A stretch of DNA of 61,899 nucleotides from an uncultured Pelagibacteraceae bacterium. GTDB lineage: Bacteria; Pseudomonadota; Alphaproteobacteria; Pelagibacterales; Pelagibacteraceae. The stretch lies in NCBI GenBank assembly GCA_902599955.1, contig CACKHK010000004.1, positions 1 through 61,899 of the forward strand, given 5' to 3'. A model generated the notes under the pieces. That model worked only from the letters and a program-made list of their open reading frames with translations, was not told the DNA's origin and did no database searches. How positions within the stretch are numbered: the stretch's first letter is position 1; every line of letters starts with the position of its first letter. The position numbers and the translations under genes were made by a program. Below, piece after piece: positions 15,845-25,149 of the stretch.

Positions 15845-16519
15845 ATGGATGCAGATATAACCTCTCAAGCAGTTGGACTTGCAAGCAGCACGGACTTTTC
15901 AATCTTAAGTTTATTTTTAAGAGCAGACTTTGTAGTTAAATCTGTGATTATAATTTTAATCGCAAGTTCAGTTTATTCCTGGGCAATAATATTTGATAAA
16001 ATTTTAATGTTTAGAAAGATAAATAAAGAGTCTGAAGATTTCGAGGAAAAATTTTGGAAGTCTAAATCTGCAGAAACCTTTTATAATAGTTTACCTACTA
16101 AGTTAGATAATCCGATGGCACAATTATTTAAAGATTCAATGCAAGCTGTCATGAAATCAAGATCAAAAACCAATATTAGCCAAAGACTTGAAAATATTTT
16201 AGAAGTTAATATCGAAAAACAAATGAATATAGTTAATAATAAATTTACTTTTCTTGCAACGGTTGGTTCCACAGCTCCATTTATTGGTTTGTTTGGAACA
16301 GTTTGGGGAATAATGAACTCATTTCAATCTATTGCAATTTCAAGAAACACGAGTCTTGCTATAGTTGCGCCAGGGATTGCAGAAGCATTGTTTGCTACAG
16401 CCTTAGGCTTGTTGGCTGCAATTCCAGCAGTGATTGCATATAATAAATTTGGTAACGACTCAAAAAAATATTCTCAAAAATTAGAGAACTTTTCAAAAAG
16501 ATTTATTTCAATAATTTAA
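15845..16519 (+). CDS. tolQ: Tol-Pal system protein TolQ
   Basis: This 224-residue protein has three hydrophobic segments: around residues 25-45, then 140-165 (FLATVGSTAPFIGLFGTVWG) and 175-200 (IVAPGIAEALFATALGLLAAIPAV). This is the TolQ/ExbB/MotA proton-channel pattern. With TolR it uses the proton motive force to drive TolA and pull the outer membrane inward at division. It opens the tol-pal cluster after a 56-base gap that probably holds a promoter. ExbB is the main alternative, but tolA, tolB and pal downstream decide for TolQ. Confidence 0.95.
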   Translation: MDADITSQAVGLASSTDFSILSLFLRADFVVKSVIIILIASSVYSWAIIFDKILMFRKINKESEDFEEKFWKSKSAETFYNSLPTKLDNPMAQLFKDSMQAVMKSRSKTNISQRLENILEVNIEKQMNIVNNKFTFLATVGSTAPFIGLFGTVWGIMNSFQSIAISRNTSLAIVAPGIAEALFATALGLLAAIPAVIAYNKFGNDSKKYSQKLENFSKRFISII

Positions 16520-16520
16520 T

Positions 16521-16937
16521 ATGGCATTTAATTTAAAGCGTTCAGAGAGAGAACCAATGAGTGAAATAAATGTAACTCCCTTTGTAGATGTTATGCTTGT
16601 TCTTTTAATAATTTTTATGGTCACAGCACCACTACTTACTGTTGGGGTGCAAGTTGATTTACCCGAAACATCTGCCGATACATTGCCTGAAGAAAGTGAA
16701 CCACTTACATTAACCATAAATTCAAAAGGTGAAGTTTTTATTCAAGAAACAAAAATTGAGTTTGATAATTTGATTAAAAAAATACTGGCAGTATCCAATA
16801 ATAGAACAGATACAAGAATATATGTAAGAGGAGATAAAACAATAAATTATGGAAGAGTCTTAGAAGTAATGGGAAAACTTTCAGGTTCAGGGTTTACTAA
16901 AGTTGCCTTAATTTCTGAGCCATATAAAGAGAGATAA
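16521..16937 (+). CDS. tolR: Tol-Pal system protein TolR
   Basis: This 138-residue protein has the short cytoplasmic start EPMSEINVTPFVDVMLVLLIIFMVTAP with one transmembrane helix carrying the conserved proton-pathway Asp in FVDVMLV. A periplasmic ExbD-type domain follows (EVFIQETKI and VYVRGDKTINYG-like IYVRGDKTINYG, then FTKVALISE). It partners TolQ. The gene begins 1 base after tolQ and ends 2 bases before tolA. Confidence 0.95.
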   Translation: MAFNLKRSEREPMSEINVTPFVDVMLVLLIIFMVTAPLLTVGVQVDLPETSADTLPEESEPLTLTINSKGEVFIQETKIEFDNLIKKILAVSNNRTDTRIYVRGDKTINYGRVLEVMGKLSGSGFTKVALISEPYKER

Positions 16938-16939
16938 AT

Positions 16940-18007
16940 TTGTATAATAGATTTGCATTTAGTGGTGCTCCAAATGAATTTAATAATTTCTCGTTTGGCA
17001 TGTTGTTTTCAATTATTTTTCATGGATCGATATTTATAGCCACAATTTTTGCTCTTCCTTTTGTTGCGAAGAAACCCATAGAATTACTTCCAAGTATTTC
17101 AGTTGAATTAATCCAAATTTCTGATCAAATGAACATTCCATATGCACCTAAAGCAGCTAAAATTATTGAAAAAGTAAAAAAAGATAATAAGAAGTTACTT
17201 TCAGAGCAAGCGCCTCCTAAAGAAGTAAAACAGGAAATTAAAAAGCAAGTAAAGTTTGATAATCAAAAGGATGAAGTAGATCTATCAAAATCTAAAAAAG
17301 TTCCTGTTCCTGAAAAAAAGCAAGATCAAATTAAACTAGATAAATCAGAAGCAATTCCAATGCCTGATAAAAAAATAGAGAAAATTGAAACAAAGCAAGA
17401 AACTGAACAACAACCATCTAAGGAAATCACAAAAACAGTTATTGAGAAAGAAAAGAAAAAAAAAATTGAAAAAAAAATTGAAAAAGATTTGGTAATTAAA
17501 GAATTCGTTAAAAAAATAAAACCAATTAAAGAGGATAAGGCAATTCAATCTTCTGAATATGAAAAAAAAGAATTAGACATAGACTTAATTAAGGGGCTAA
17601 TTGCAAAGCAGTATGAAAATATTGGAGAAGTAAAAAAAAAAACTGATGGAATTACTCAGTCAGAGGATAAATCAATGAGATTAACTAAATTATCTGTTAC
17701 CACTGAGTACTCTATTCAGATGCAGTATAAAGATTGCTGGTCTCCTCCAATGGGAGCAGAATATAAAAAAAATGATTATTTAGTTACAGTAAAACTCGAA
17801 CTAGAAAAGAATGGAAGGGTAAAAAGTAGAGAAATTTTGGAAAGAAATAGAATGGGTACAGATGGTAAATACAGAGTCTTCGCAGAAGCTGTTGATAGAG
17901 CAGTATTGAAGTGTAATCCTATTAAAAATCTTCCAACTAAAACTTATGAAAATTGGAGTACTATGATATTAAGATTTAATCCTGAAGGGATGATGGTTGG
18001 ACAATGA
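16940..18007 (+). CDS. tolA: TolA-like protein of the Tol-Pal system
   Basis: This 355-residue protein starts with TTG in the best reading. One N-terminal transmembrane helix (FGMLFSIIFHGSIFIATIFAL) is followed by about 180 residues rich in Lys, Glu and Gln, a long extended or helical spacer, and then a compact C-terminal domain (YSIQMQYKDCWSPPMGAEY with following strands to LRFNPEGMM). This matches TolA domains I-III, which link TolQR to Pal across the periplasm. Sequence conservation is low, as usual for TolA; position between tolR and tolB supports the name. It overlaps tolB by 4 bases. Confidence 0.88.
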   Translation: MYNRFAFSGAPNEFNNFSFGMLFSIIFHGSIFIATIFALPFVAKKPIELLPSISVELIQISDQMNIPYAPKAAKIIEKVKKDNKKLLSEQAPPKEVKQEIKKQVKFDNQKDEVDLSKSKKVPVPEKKQDQIKLDKSEAIPMPDKKIEKIETKQETEQQPSKEITKTVIEKEKKKKIEKKIEKDLVIKEFVKKIKPIKEDKAIQSSEYEKKELDIDLIKGLIAKQYENIGEVKKKTDGITQSEDKSMRLTKLSVTTEYSIQMQYKDCWSPPMGAEYKKNDYLVTVKLELEKNGRVKSREILERNRMGTDGKYRVFAEAVDRAVLKCNPIKNLPTKTYENWSTMILRFNPEGMMVGQ

Positions 18008-19368
18008 AAAATAAATTATTTTTAATATTTCTTATATATTCTATTTTAAAACCAAGTATTAGTTTTTCTCTTGTTGAAATTGATATTACAAGAGGTAATC
18101 TTGATCCAATGCCAATTTCGGTATCGCCTTTTTTTTCAAATGATATTTCCAGAAACAAAATTAAAAATATTCTTGATATTGAAAATTTAGGTTCAGAAAT
18201 ATCAAAAGTAATTGAAAATAATTTAGTGAAGACTGGTCTATTTGATGCAATTGATAAAGAAGCATTTTTACAAAAACCTGATATTGCACATTTAAAACCG
18301 AGGTTTGAAGATTGGGCTTTAATTAAATCCCAAGTTTTAATAACAGGCAAAGTCACACATAAAATAATTAACGAGAAAGATTATATAAATGTAGAGTTTA
18401 AACTTTGGGATGTGTTAGGTGCAAAGATGGTCGATGGTTTTTCTCTTACAACAACACCTCGTTCTTGGAGAAGAGTTGGACATAAAATTTCGGACAAGGT
18501 ATATGAACGATTGACTGGCGAAAGTGGTTATTTTGATACTAGAATAATATATGTATCTGAAGAAGGACCAAAAACGCAAAGAGTTAAAAAATTAGCTTTG
18601 ATGGATCAAGATGGTTTCAATACTAAGTATATAACATTAGGAAATGAATTAGTGTTAACTCCAAGATTTAATCCAGCTGATGACAAAATTATAACTTACA
18701 TGTCTTACTTTAGAAATATGCCTAGAGTTTATATTGTAAACCTACAAACAGGTGAGCAAAAAGTTGTAGGTGATTTTAGAGGAATGACATTTGCACCAAG
18801 GTTCTCTCCTGATGGAAAAAAATTAATAATGAGTTTAGCAAAAGACGGTAATTCAGAAATTTGGGTTAGAGATTTAGAAACAAACATTCAGGAAAAATTA
18901 ACTGATCATCCCTCAATAGATACTTCTCCATCATACTCACCCGATGGAAAATTTATCACATTTAACTCTGATAGAAGTGGTTATCAGCAAATTTATGTTA
19001 TGAAAAGTGATGGATCAAAAGTTAAAAGAATATCATTTGGTAAAGGTATTTATGGTACACCAGTTTGGTCACCGAGAGGTGATTTAATAGCCTTTACAAA
19101 ACTGCATAAAGGAAAATTTTTTATTGGAGTTATGAGGACCGACGGAACCGGAGAAAGATTGCTTACCGAGAACTTCTATCAAGAGGCACCGTCATGGTCT
19201 CCAAATGGAAGAATAATCATTTTTTATAGAGAGACAAAATCTGATAATGATGGTCAAGGATTTTCTGCAAAGTTATGGTCTATTGATTTAACTGGATACA
19301 ACGAGAGGTTGGTAAAAACCGAGACAGATGCCTCTGACCCATCATGGTCTTCTTTGTTAGGAAATTAA
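18004..19368 (+). CDS. tolB: Tol-Pal system beta-propeller protein TolB
   Basis: This 454-residue protein has an N-terminal signal peptide (KNKLFLIFLIYSILKPSISFS). The N-terminal domain contains ISVSPFFSND and the LIKSQVLITGKV region. Five or six WD40-like TolB repeats follow, such as PRFSPDGKKLIMSLAKDGNSEI, PSYSPDGKFITFNSDRSGY and PVWSPRGDLIAFTK. TolB is periplasmic and binds Pal and the TolA system. A 95-base gap before pal suggests that pal can also be expressed on its own. Confidence 0.95.
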   Translation: MKNKLFLIFLIYSILKPSISFSLVEIDITRGNLDPMPISVSPFFSNDISRNKIKNILDIENLGSEISKVIENNLVKTGLFDAIDKEAFLQKPDIAHLKPRFEDWALIKSQVLITGKVTHKIINEKDYINVEFKLWDVLGAKMVDGFSLTTTPRSWRRVGHKISDKVYERLTGESGYFDTRIIYVSEEGPKTQRVKKLALMDQDGFNTKYITLGNELVLTPRFNPADDKIITYMSYFRNMPRVYIVNLQTGEQKVVGDFRGMTFAPRFSPDGKKLIMSLAKDGNSEIWVRDLETNIQEKLTDHPSIDTSPSYSPDGKFITFNSDRSGYQQIYVMKSDGSKVKRISFGKGIYGTPVWSPRGDLIAFTKLHKGKFFIGVMRTDGTGERLLTENFYQEAPSWSPNGRIIIFYRETKSDNDGQGFSAKLWSIDLTGYNERLVKTETDASDPSWSSLLGN

Positions 19369-19452
19369 AGAAAATTCAAGTATTTACTAAATTAGGTTGA
19401 TTTTTGTAGACAAAACATCTAATTACATGATTAAGTTCACAATATTCTATTT

Positions 19453-19458
19453 AAGGAG
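19453..19458 (+). promoter_or_regulatory. Shine-Dalgarno of pal
   Basis: AAGGAG lies 5 bases before the pal ATG. Most genes in the window lack such a site, so it marks pal as a probable high-expression gene. A TTGATT (19397-19402) with TAATTA (19420-19425), 17 bases apart, is a possible promoter upstream. Confidence 0.6.
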
Positions 19459-19463
19459 CAAAA

Positions 19464-20030
19464 ATGAATCTATTCAAAATTTTAAAAAATACATTTCTTG
19501 TTGTTATTTTTGGTCTAATCATAACTGCGTGTGCAACTAAGAAATCTGTTAAAACAACAGATACAACAAGCACTACTACTAAAGCAGCTGATACTAAAGC
19601 AGCTGAGACTCAAAAAGCAGATCCAATTGAAAAATTGGATGCATTAATGCAAGGAGATGTTTATATAGGCTCTGATACTGTTGGAGAACTTGCAAGTGGA
19701 GTTCCAGACAGAGTATTCTTTGCGACTAATGAAATAATATTAACTACAGCTTCTAGAGAAACTCTTAGAAAGCAAGCAGCTTGGTTAAGGCAAAACTCTG
19801 ATGTAACTGTGGTAGTTGAAGGCCACGCCGATGAGAGAGGGACAAGAGAATATAATCTAGCTTTAGGTGAGAGAAGAGCAAATGCTGCAAAAGATTATTT
19901 AATGACTTACGGTGTTTCATCTGATCGAATTAAAGTTTTAAGTTATGGAAAAGAAAGACCTGTAGACTCAGGATCAAATCCACTTTCTTGGTCAAAAAAC
20001 AGAAGATCTGTAACAGTTAAAGCAAATTAA
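19464..20030 (+). CDS. pal: Peptidoglycan-associated lipoprotein Pal
   Basis: This 188-residue protein has a lipoprotein signal with lipobox ITAC and lipidated Cys23. A Thr/Ala/Lys-rich linker follows, then an OmpA-like domain: VFFATNEIILTTASRETL, VVVEGHADERGTREYNLALG (the peptidoglycan-binding HADERGT) and RRANAAKDYLMTYG. It anchors the outer membrane to peptidoglycan. An AAGGAG at 19453-19458 is one of the clearest ribosome-binding sites in the window, and a strong terminator follows the gene, both consistent with high expression. Confidence 0.97.
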   Translation: MNLFKILKNTFLVVIFGLIITACATKKSVKTTDTTSTTTKAADTKAAETQKADPIEKLDALMQGDVYIGSDTVGELASGVPDRVFFATNEIILTTASRETLRKQAAWLRQNSDVTVVVEGHADERGTREYNLALGERRANAAKDYLMTYGVSSDRIKVLSYGKERPVDSGSNPLSWSKNRRSVTVKAN

Positions 20031-20042
20031 CATTAAATATTT

Positions 20043-20077
20043 AAGACCCTAGCACTAATGTTAGGGTCTTCTTTTTG
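20043..20077 (+). terminator. Intrinsic terminator after pal
   Basis: AAGACCCTA (20043-20051) pairs with TAGGGTCTT (20062-20070) in a 9 bp stem around a 10-base loop, followed by CTTTTT. It is the clearest intrinsic terminator in the window. Confidence 0.9.
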
Positions 20078-20103
20078 CCACTATTATAACTAGTAATATA
20101 TGT

Positions 20104-21123
20104 ATGAGATTATTAATTAAGTTAATTTTAGTTAACTTTGTTTCTTTTTTATTTTTTTCAGCCAATTTATCATTCTCTCAAGATCAAAATGTAGGAGAGA
20201 TATTAGAAAATATACAAAAAGATCTTAGAACTTTAGAAAGAGCAGTCTACTCCCAATCATTTTCTGAAAGTACTGATACAAATATAAACCAGAGAGCGTC
20301 AACTAAAGAAGCAGAGCAAGCCTTAACGAAACATTTATTAAAACTAAGTGATATTGAAATGCAATTTCAAGAATTAACTAACAAATTTGAGCAAATTAAT
20401 TTTAAGATAGATAAGTTATCAAGTGAGCTATCAAAAGTGCAAAAAGATAATCAACTAAGATTTGAACAAATTGAACAGAATTCAAATTTAAACACTGATA
20501 ACAATTCTCTCACTTCATTAACTAAAACAGATCAAACTTTTTCAAACAATAAAACACAACAAAAAAACATACTGCCTGGGTCTTCAGAGCCTCAATCTTT
20601 AGGTGAAATTTCTTACAAAGACATGACTACAACTGATAGTTCACAGGTAATAGAAACTGTAGAGCAAACCGAAGCAATAATTTCTGAGGTTTTTAATGCC
20701 GAAGAAAAATTGTTACCAGATGCAAGTCCAAAAGAACAGTATCAATTTGCAAGAAATTTTTTAAAAGTTGGAGATTATGACAATGCAGAAAAAGCATTTA
20801 GAGAATTTGTTTTAACCAATCCTGATGATGAATTATCAGGCAATGCACAATATTGGTATGCTGAAACTTACAGAATAAGACAAATGTACACCGATGCCGC
20901 AACTGCTTATTTAGAGGGATATCAAAAATATCCAAAAAGTAAAATAGCTCCTGAGAATTTATTAAAACTTGGAGTATCGTTGGTTCAGATGGGGGAAAAA
21001 GATCAAGGATGCCTGATGATTGCAGGAGTTAAAAAACAATATCCAGACGCAACTCAATCTGTGCTTCAAAAGGCTAAGTATTATGAAGAAAAAGAATTTG
21101 AGTGCAAAAAAGAAAATTCATAA
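20104..21123 (+). CDS. cpoB: Cell division coordinator CpoB (YbgF)
   Basis: This 339-residue periplasmic protein has a signal peptide (LIKLILVNFVSFLFFSANLSFS), a coiled coil from about residue 35 to 135, a low-complexity Ser/Thr/Asn linker, and C-terminal TPR repeats (PKEQYQFARNFLKVGDYDNA, then GNAQYWYAETYRIRQMYTDA and APENLLKLGVSLVQMGEKDQ). CpoB couples Tol-Pal constriction to peptidoglycan synthesis by PBP1B in E. coli. The position after pal is the conserved one. Its 3' end overlaps the tilS 5' region. Confidence 0.92.
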   Translation: MRLLIKLILVNFVSFLFFSANLSFSQDQNVGEILENIQKDLRTLERAVYSQSFSESTDTNINQRASTKEAEQALTKHLLKLSDIEMQFQELTNKFEQINFKIDKLSSELSKVQKDNQLRFEQIEQNSNLNTDNNSLTSLTKTDQTFSNNKTQQKNILPGSSEPQSLGEISYKDMTTTDSSQVIETVEQTEAIISEVFNAEEKLLPDASPKEQYQFARNFLKVGDYDNAEKAFREFVLTNPDDELSGNAQYWYAETYRIRQMYTDAATAYLEGYQKYPKSKIAPENLLKLGVSLVQMGEKDQGCLMIAGVKKQYPDATQSVLQKAKYYEEKEFECKKENS

Positions 21124-22135
21124 TTTTTATTTTAAAAAATTATATGATCCAAGAATAAAAAGCGTTTATTTAAATTTTAAAAAAAAACTTTCTTGCCATA
21201 TATCAAATAGTTTTTGTGTAGCTGTTTCTGGCGGAGTTGACAGTATGGCGCTAACATTTTTAGCAAAATGTTATTCTTTAAAGAATAAAAAAAAAATTTA
21301 TTTTTTTATTGTAGATCATAAGTTGAGAAAAAATTCGACCATTGAAGCAAAGTTGGTAAAGAAAAAACTCAAAATATTTAATATTAGTACTGATATACTT
21401 ACAATTAGAAACACAAGAAAATCTTCGAATTTGCAGTCATTTGCAAGAGAAAATAGATATAAATTAATTGTCAACAAAAGTTTAAATAAAGATGTAGATA
21501 CTATTTTAACAGCACATCACAAAGATGATTTATTGGAAAATTTTTTTATAAGATTATTAAGAGGCTCAGGCTTAAAAGGCCTAAGTTCATTCGGAAATAT
21601 AAAATCAAAAATAAAATTTGACGATAAAATTTCTATTGTTAGACCATTGCTTGATATATCTAAAAATGATCTAAGATATATTTCAAAGAATACTTTTAAT
21701 TTTAACATAGATGACCCATCTAACAACGATGAAAATTTTTTGAGAGTTAAAGTAAGAAAATTAGTCTCAAAATTAGAAGATGGTGGTTTATCTTTTGATA
21801 AATTCAAAAAAACCATTAATAATCTGAATAAAAGTAATTTTGCATTAGACCACTACGTAAAAAAAAATATTAACGAAAATTCAAATTTTTTATTATTAAA
21901 TAAAGCTGTTATTTTAAATGAAAATTTTTTTAAAGAACCAGACGAAGTTGTGTTTAGATCATTTTCTGAAATAATTCAAAAGGTTGGTAAAAAAAATTCC
22001 TATTCTAGAGGTTCTAAAGTTGAAAATTTGGTAAATTACTTAAAGTCGAGTAAAAACACTAAAAAAAAAACACTTTCAGGATGTATAATTCAAAAATTTG
22101 AGAAATCTATCGTTATTTCCCCAGAAATTATGTAA
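21083..22135 (+). CDS. tilS: tRNA(Ile)-lysidine synthase TilS
   Basis: The PP-loop ATP-binding motif AVSGGVDSMALTFLAK is followed by IVDHKLR, ILTAHHKDDLLENFFIRLLRGSGLKGL and a long Lys-rich C-terminal part, as in TilS. The enzyme makes lysidine at C34 of tRNA-Ile(CAU) so that it reads AUA, which must matter in an AT-rich genome. The open frame extends back to 21020, deep inside cpoB. The ATG at 21083 is preferred, giving 350 residues and a 41-base overlap; a later start near the PP-loop is also possible. The C-terminal half is poorly conserved. Confidence 0.9.
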   Translation: MKKKNLSAKKKIHNFYFKKLYDPRIKSVYLNFKKKLSCHISNSFCVAVSGGVDSMALTFLAKCYSLKNKKKIYFFIVDHKLRKNSTIEAKLVKKKLKIFNISTDILTIRNTRKSSNLQSFARENRYKLIVNKSLNKDVDTILTAHHKDDLLENFFIRLLRGSGLKGLSSFGNIKSKIKFDDKISIVRPLLDISKNDLRYISKNTFNFNIDDPSNNDENFLRVKVRKLVSKLEDGGLSFDKFKKTINNLNKSNFALDHYVKKNINENSNFLLLNKAVILNENFFKEPDEVVFRSFSEIIQKVGKKNSYSRGSKVENLVNYLKSSKNTKKKTLSGCIIQKFEKSIVISPEIM

Positions 22136-22142
22136 AATATTT

Positions 22143-22164
22143 ACAAATTGGCACAAATTGGCAC
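22143..22164 (+). repeat. Tandem 10-mer repeat upstream of ftsH
   Basis: ACAAATTGGC occurs twice back to back (22143-22152 and 22153-22162) and continues with AC. It lies in the 60-base gap between tilS and ftsH, 34 bases before the ftsH ATG, where a promoter or operator is expected. Confidence 0.8.
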
Positions 22165-22195
22165 TTGTTAAACTCATAATAATTCTTAATTTATA

Positions 22196-24091
22196 ATGAT
22201 GAATTTCAAAAATTTAGCAATGTGGGCTGTTATAGTCATTTTGACAATAGGGCTATACAACATGTTTAAGAACCCCCAAGGATCAGTAAATCAAAAAAAT
22301 AATATAATTTTTTCTGAGTTTCTAACACAAGTTGACAATGGGAGAGTTGTTCAAGTTGAAATTCAAGGAAAGAACATAAAGGGTGTAATGTCAAATGGTG
22401 AAATGTTTAGCACTTATGCACCTGATGACCCAAACTTAATACAAAAATTAAGTGACAAGGGTGTTAGTATTTCAGCTAGCCCACTAGAAGAAAAAATGCC
22501 TTCATTGTTTGGAATATTATTATCTTGGTTTCCTATGTTGCTTTTAATTGCAGTATGGATTTTCTTTATGAGACAGATGCAAGGAGGTAAGGGTGGAGCA
22601 ATGGGCTTTGGTAAATCTAAAGCGAAAATGATGAATGAGATTAAAGGAAAAGTAACCTTCAACGATGTGGCAGGTGTAGAAGAGGCTAAAGAAGAAGTCG
22701 AAGAAGTTGTAGAATTTTTAAAAGATCCTAAAAAATTTAGTCGACTTGGTGGAAAAATACCACGTGGATGCCTTTTAGTTGGCCCACCCGGAACAGGTAA
22801 AACCTTATTAGCAAGAGCTATAGCTGGAGAAGCTGGAGTTCCATTTTTCACTATATCTGGATCTGATTTTGTTGAAATGTTTGTTGGTGTTGGTGCTTCT
22901 AGAGTAAGAGATATGTTTGAACAGGGAAAAAAACATTCTCCATGTATAATATTTATAGATGAAATAGATGCTGTTGGAAGAAGTAGAGGAGCAGGACTTG
23001 GTGGTGGAAATGATGAGAGAGAACAAACACTTAATCAGTTATTAGTTGAAATGGATGGTTTTGATACTAACGAAGGTGTAATTATTATTGCTGCAACTAA
23101 TAGGCCTGATGTATTAGATCCAGCGCTTTTAAGACCAGGAAGATTTGATAGACAAGTTGTAGTCTCAAACCCAGACTTAATTGGAAGAGAAAAGATTTTA
23201 AAAGTACATGCAAAAAAAATATCAATGGCTCCTGATGTCAATTTAAGAACAGTAGCTAGGGGAACACCTGGTTTTTCGGGAGCTGATTTAGCCAACCTTG
23301 TGAATGAAGCAGCGTTACTCGCAGCTAGAAAAAATAAAAGGATTGTAACTTATCAGGAATTTGAAGAAGCCAAAGATAAAGTGATGATGGGATCTGAGAG
23401 AAGATCGATGGTTATGTCAGAGGAGGAGAAAAAACTAACAGCTTACCATGAGGCGGGGCATGCGATTGTAACAATAAATGAAAAAGCAGCTTACCCTATA
23501 CATAAAGCAACCATTATACCGAGAGGTAGAGCTTTAGGAATGGTAATGCAATTACCAGAAAGAGATGAAGTTTCACAAACAAGAGAACAACTTCATGCCC
23601 AAATGGCTATTGCAATGGGAGGTAGAGTAGCAGAGGAACTGATTTTTGGAGACGACAAAGTAACTACAGGAGCAGCTAGTGATATTGAGCAGGCAACGAA
23701 AAGGGCAAGAGCTATGGTTATGAGAGCTGGTTTAAGTAAGGAAATGGGTCCAGTTGCGTATGGTGAAAACGAAGAAGAAGTATTCTTGGGCAGATCAGTA
23801 GCGAGACAACAAAATATGTCAGAAGAAACTGCAAGAAAAGTGGATAGTGAAATTAGAAAATTTGTTGATATGGGCTATGACAGAGCAAGAAAAGTATTAA
23901 CTGAAAAAATTGATGATCTACATAAATTAGCAAAAGCTTTACTTACTTATGAAACTTTAACGGGTGCGGAGATTGAAGATTTAGTAAATAAAAATATATA
24001 TCCAAAAAACAAGGAAGATCTCAAGGTTGAAGATGATGATCAAAGCTCAGCGCTAGGTTCAATGGGTTTAAAACCAAAGATAGTGCACTAA
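22196..24091 (+). CDS. ftsH: ATP-dependent zinc metalloprotease FtsH
   Basis: This 631-residue protein has two transmembrane helices (about residues 8-23 and 102-125) flanking a periplasmic domain. An AAA+ domain follows with Walker A GPPGTGKT at 196-203, [11 protein letters not shown], the second-region-of-homology [18 protein letters not shown], and the zinc site HEAGH at 418-422. FtsH is a membrane-anchored hexamer that degrades membrane proteins and heat-shock sigma factor; rpoH is also in this window, and HflK/HflC, its modulators, lie at 49424-51384. It begins ftsH-folP-glmM, a conserved alphaproteobacterial order. Confidence 0.98.
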   Translation: MMNFKNLAMWAVIVILTIGLYNMFKNPQGSVNQKNNIIFSEFLTQVDNGRVVQVEIQGKNIKGVMSNGEMFSTYAPDDPNLIQKLSDKGVSISASPLEEKMPSLFGILLSWFPMLLLIAVWIFFMRQMQGGKGGAMGFGKSKAKMMNEIKGKVTFNDVAGVEEAKEEVEEVVEFLKDPKKFSRLGGKIPRGCLLVGPPGTGKTLLARAIAGEAGVPFFTISGSDFVEMFVGVGASRVRDMFEQGKKHSPCIIFIDEIDAVGRSRGAGLGGGNDEREQTLNQLLVEMDGFDTNEGVIIIAATNRPDVLDPALLRPGRFDRQVVVSNPDLIGREKILKVHAKKISMAPDVNLRTVARGTPGFSGADLANLVNEAALLAARKNKRIVTYQEFEEAKDKVMMGSERRSMVMSEEEKKLTAYHEAGHAIVTINEKAAYPIHKATIIPRGRALGMVMQLPERDEVSQTREQLHAQMAIAMGGRVAEELIFGDDKVTTGAASDIEQATKRARAMVMRAGLSKEMGPVAYGENEEEVFLGRSVARQQNMSEETARKVDSEIRKFVDMGYDRARKVLTEKIDDLHKLAKALLTYETLTGAEIEDLVNKNIYPKNKEDLKVEDDDQSSALGSMGLKPKIVH

Positions 24092-24097
24092 GCACTA

Positions 24098-25147
24098 ATG
24101 AATAAATATTACACAAGAGCGTGTAATTTTTATTTTGGTTCATCATCTCAAGAAAATATTAGAAAAAAAATATCTGTCCCACTTAATGGCAATTCTTTTA
24201 TTTCTTTTGATAAATTAGAAATTTTAAACAGAAAAAAAAGCAAAATAATCAAAATCAAAGATATTGATAAACTTCCCAAAATTCAGAAAATTAAAATTTA
24301 TAAAGATTTAAAAAAAATAAAACAAAAGAAAACTTTTAAGAAATTAAATCTATTTGATATCCCGATTTTGATGGGTATTGTCAATTTAACGCCAGATAGT
24401 TTTTCAGATGGTGGCAAATACAATAAGAAAAATTTAGCTTCAAAACATATTAAAAACTTATTATTAAGTGGTGCAAAAATAATCGATATTGGAGGAGAGT
24501 CTACTAGACCTGGAGCAAGTGACGTTAGTTCTACTAAAGAGTGGGACAGAATTAAATTAGTTTTGAAAATGTTAAAAAATAGAAAATGTTTTGTTTCATT
24601 GGATACAAGAAAAAGTTGTATAATGAAGAAAGCCTCTAAAATAAAAGTTGATCTTATTAATGATGTATCTGGATTGGATTATGATCCCCAAACTATAAAT
24701 TTTTTAAAAAAATCAGGAAAACCTTTCATCATTCATCATATGAAAGGAACACCAAAAAATATGCAAATTAAACCATCATATAAAAATGTATTACTTGATA
24801 TATATGATTTCTTTGAAACAAAATTAAAATATATAAGAAAAAAAGGCATTAAACATAATAATATTATATTAGATCCTGGAATTGGATTTGGAAAAAATTT
24901 GAAACATAATATTACTCTTCTAAAGAATATTTCTATTTTTCATTCATTAGGTCTTCCTATAATGTTAGGATTATCTAAAAAAAGATTTATTAAGGATATT
25001 TCAAAAAAAAATGATACTAAAGAAAGATTTGGAGGCACAATATCGTCTTGTATTCATTCATATTTACAAGGTGTTCAAATTTTAAGGGTTCATGATGTTA
25101 AAGAAATCAATCAAGCATTTAAAGTTTTCAAGAAGTTACAAAATTAA
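24098..25147 (+). CDS. folP: Dihydropteroate synthase
   Basis: The core from about residue 90 has MGIVNLTPDSFSDGGKY, IIDIGGESTRPGA, FVSLDTRKS, LINDVSGL, PFIIHHMKGTPKNM and ILDPGIGFGK, the complete DHPS set. It condenses pABA with dihydropterin pyrophosphate in folate synthesis and is the sulfonamide target. At 349 residues it is longer than the usual 270-290: the first 85-90 residues are an extra Lys-rich extension that I cannot assign. It lies 6 bases after ftsH and 2 bases before glmM. Confidence 0.95.
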   Translation: MNKYYTRACNFYFGSSSQENIRKKISVPLNGNSFISFDKLEILNRKKSKIIKIKDIDKLPKIQKIKIYKDLKKIKQKKTFKKLNLFDIPILMGIVNLTPDSFSDGGKYNKKNLASKHIKNLLLSGAKIIDIGGESTRPGASDVSSTKEWDRIKLVLKMLKNRKCFVSLDTRKSCIMKKASKIKVDLINDVSGLDYDPQTINFLKKSGKPFIIHHMKGTPKNMQIKPSYKNVLLDIYDFFETKLKYIRKKGIKHNNIILDPGIGFGKNLKHNITLLKNISIFHSLGLPIMLGLSKKRFIKDISKKNDTKERFGGTISSCIHSYLQGVQILRVHDVKEINQAFKVFKKLQN

Positions 25148-25149
25148 AA

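Noticed and set aside
17150..17560. Lys/Glu-rich tract in tolA as a repeat element or horizontally acquired insert
   Set aside because: Low-complexity charged spacer is normal for TolA, and no repeated unit of fixed length could be found.
22414..23295. Antisense frames across ftsH (145, 72 and 86 codons)
   Set aside because: ftsH is conserved over the whole stretch; the antisense frames have no start context or recognisable domain.
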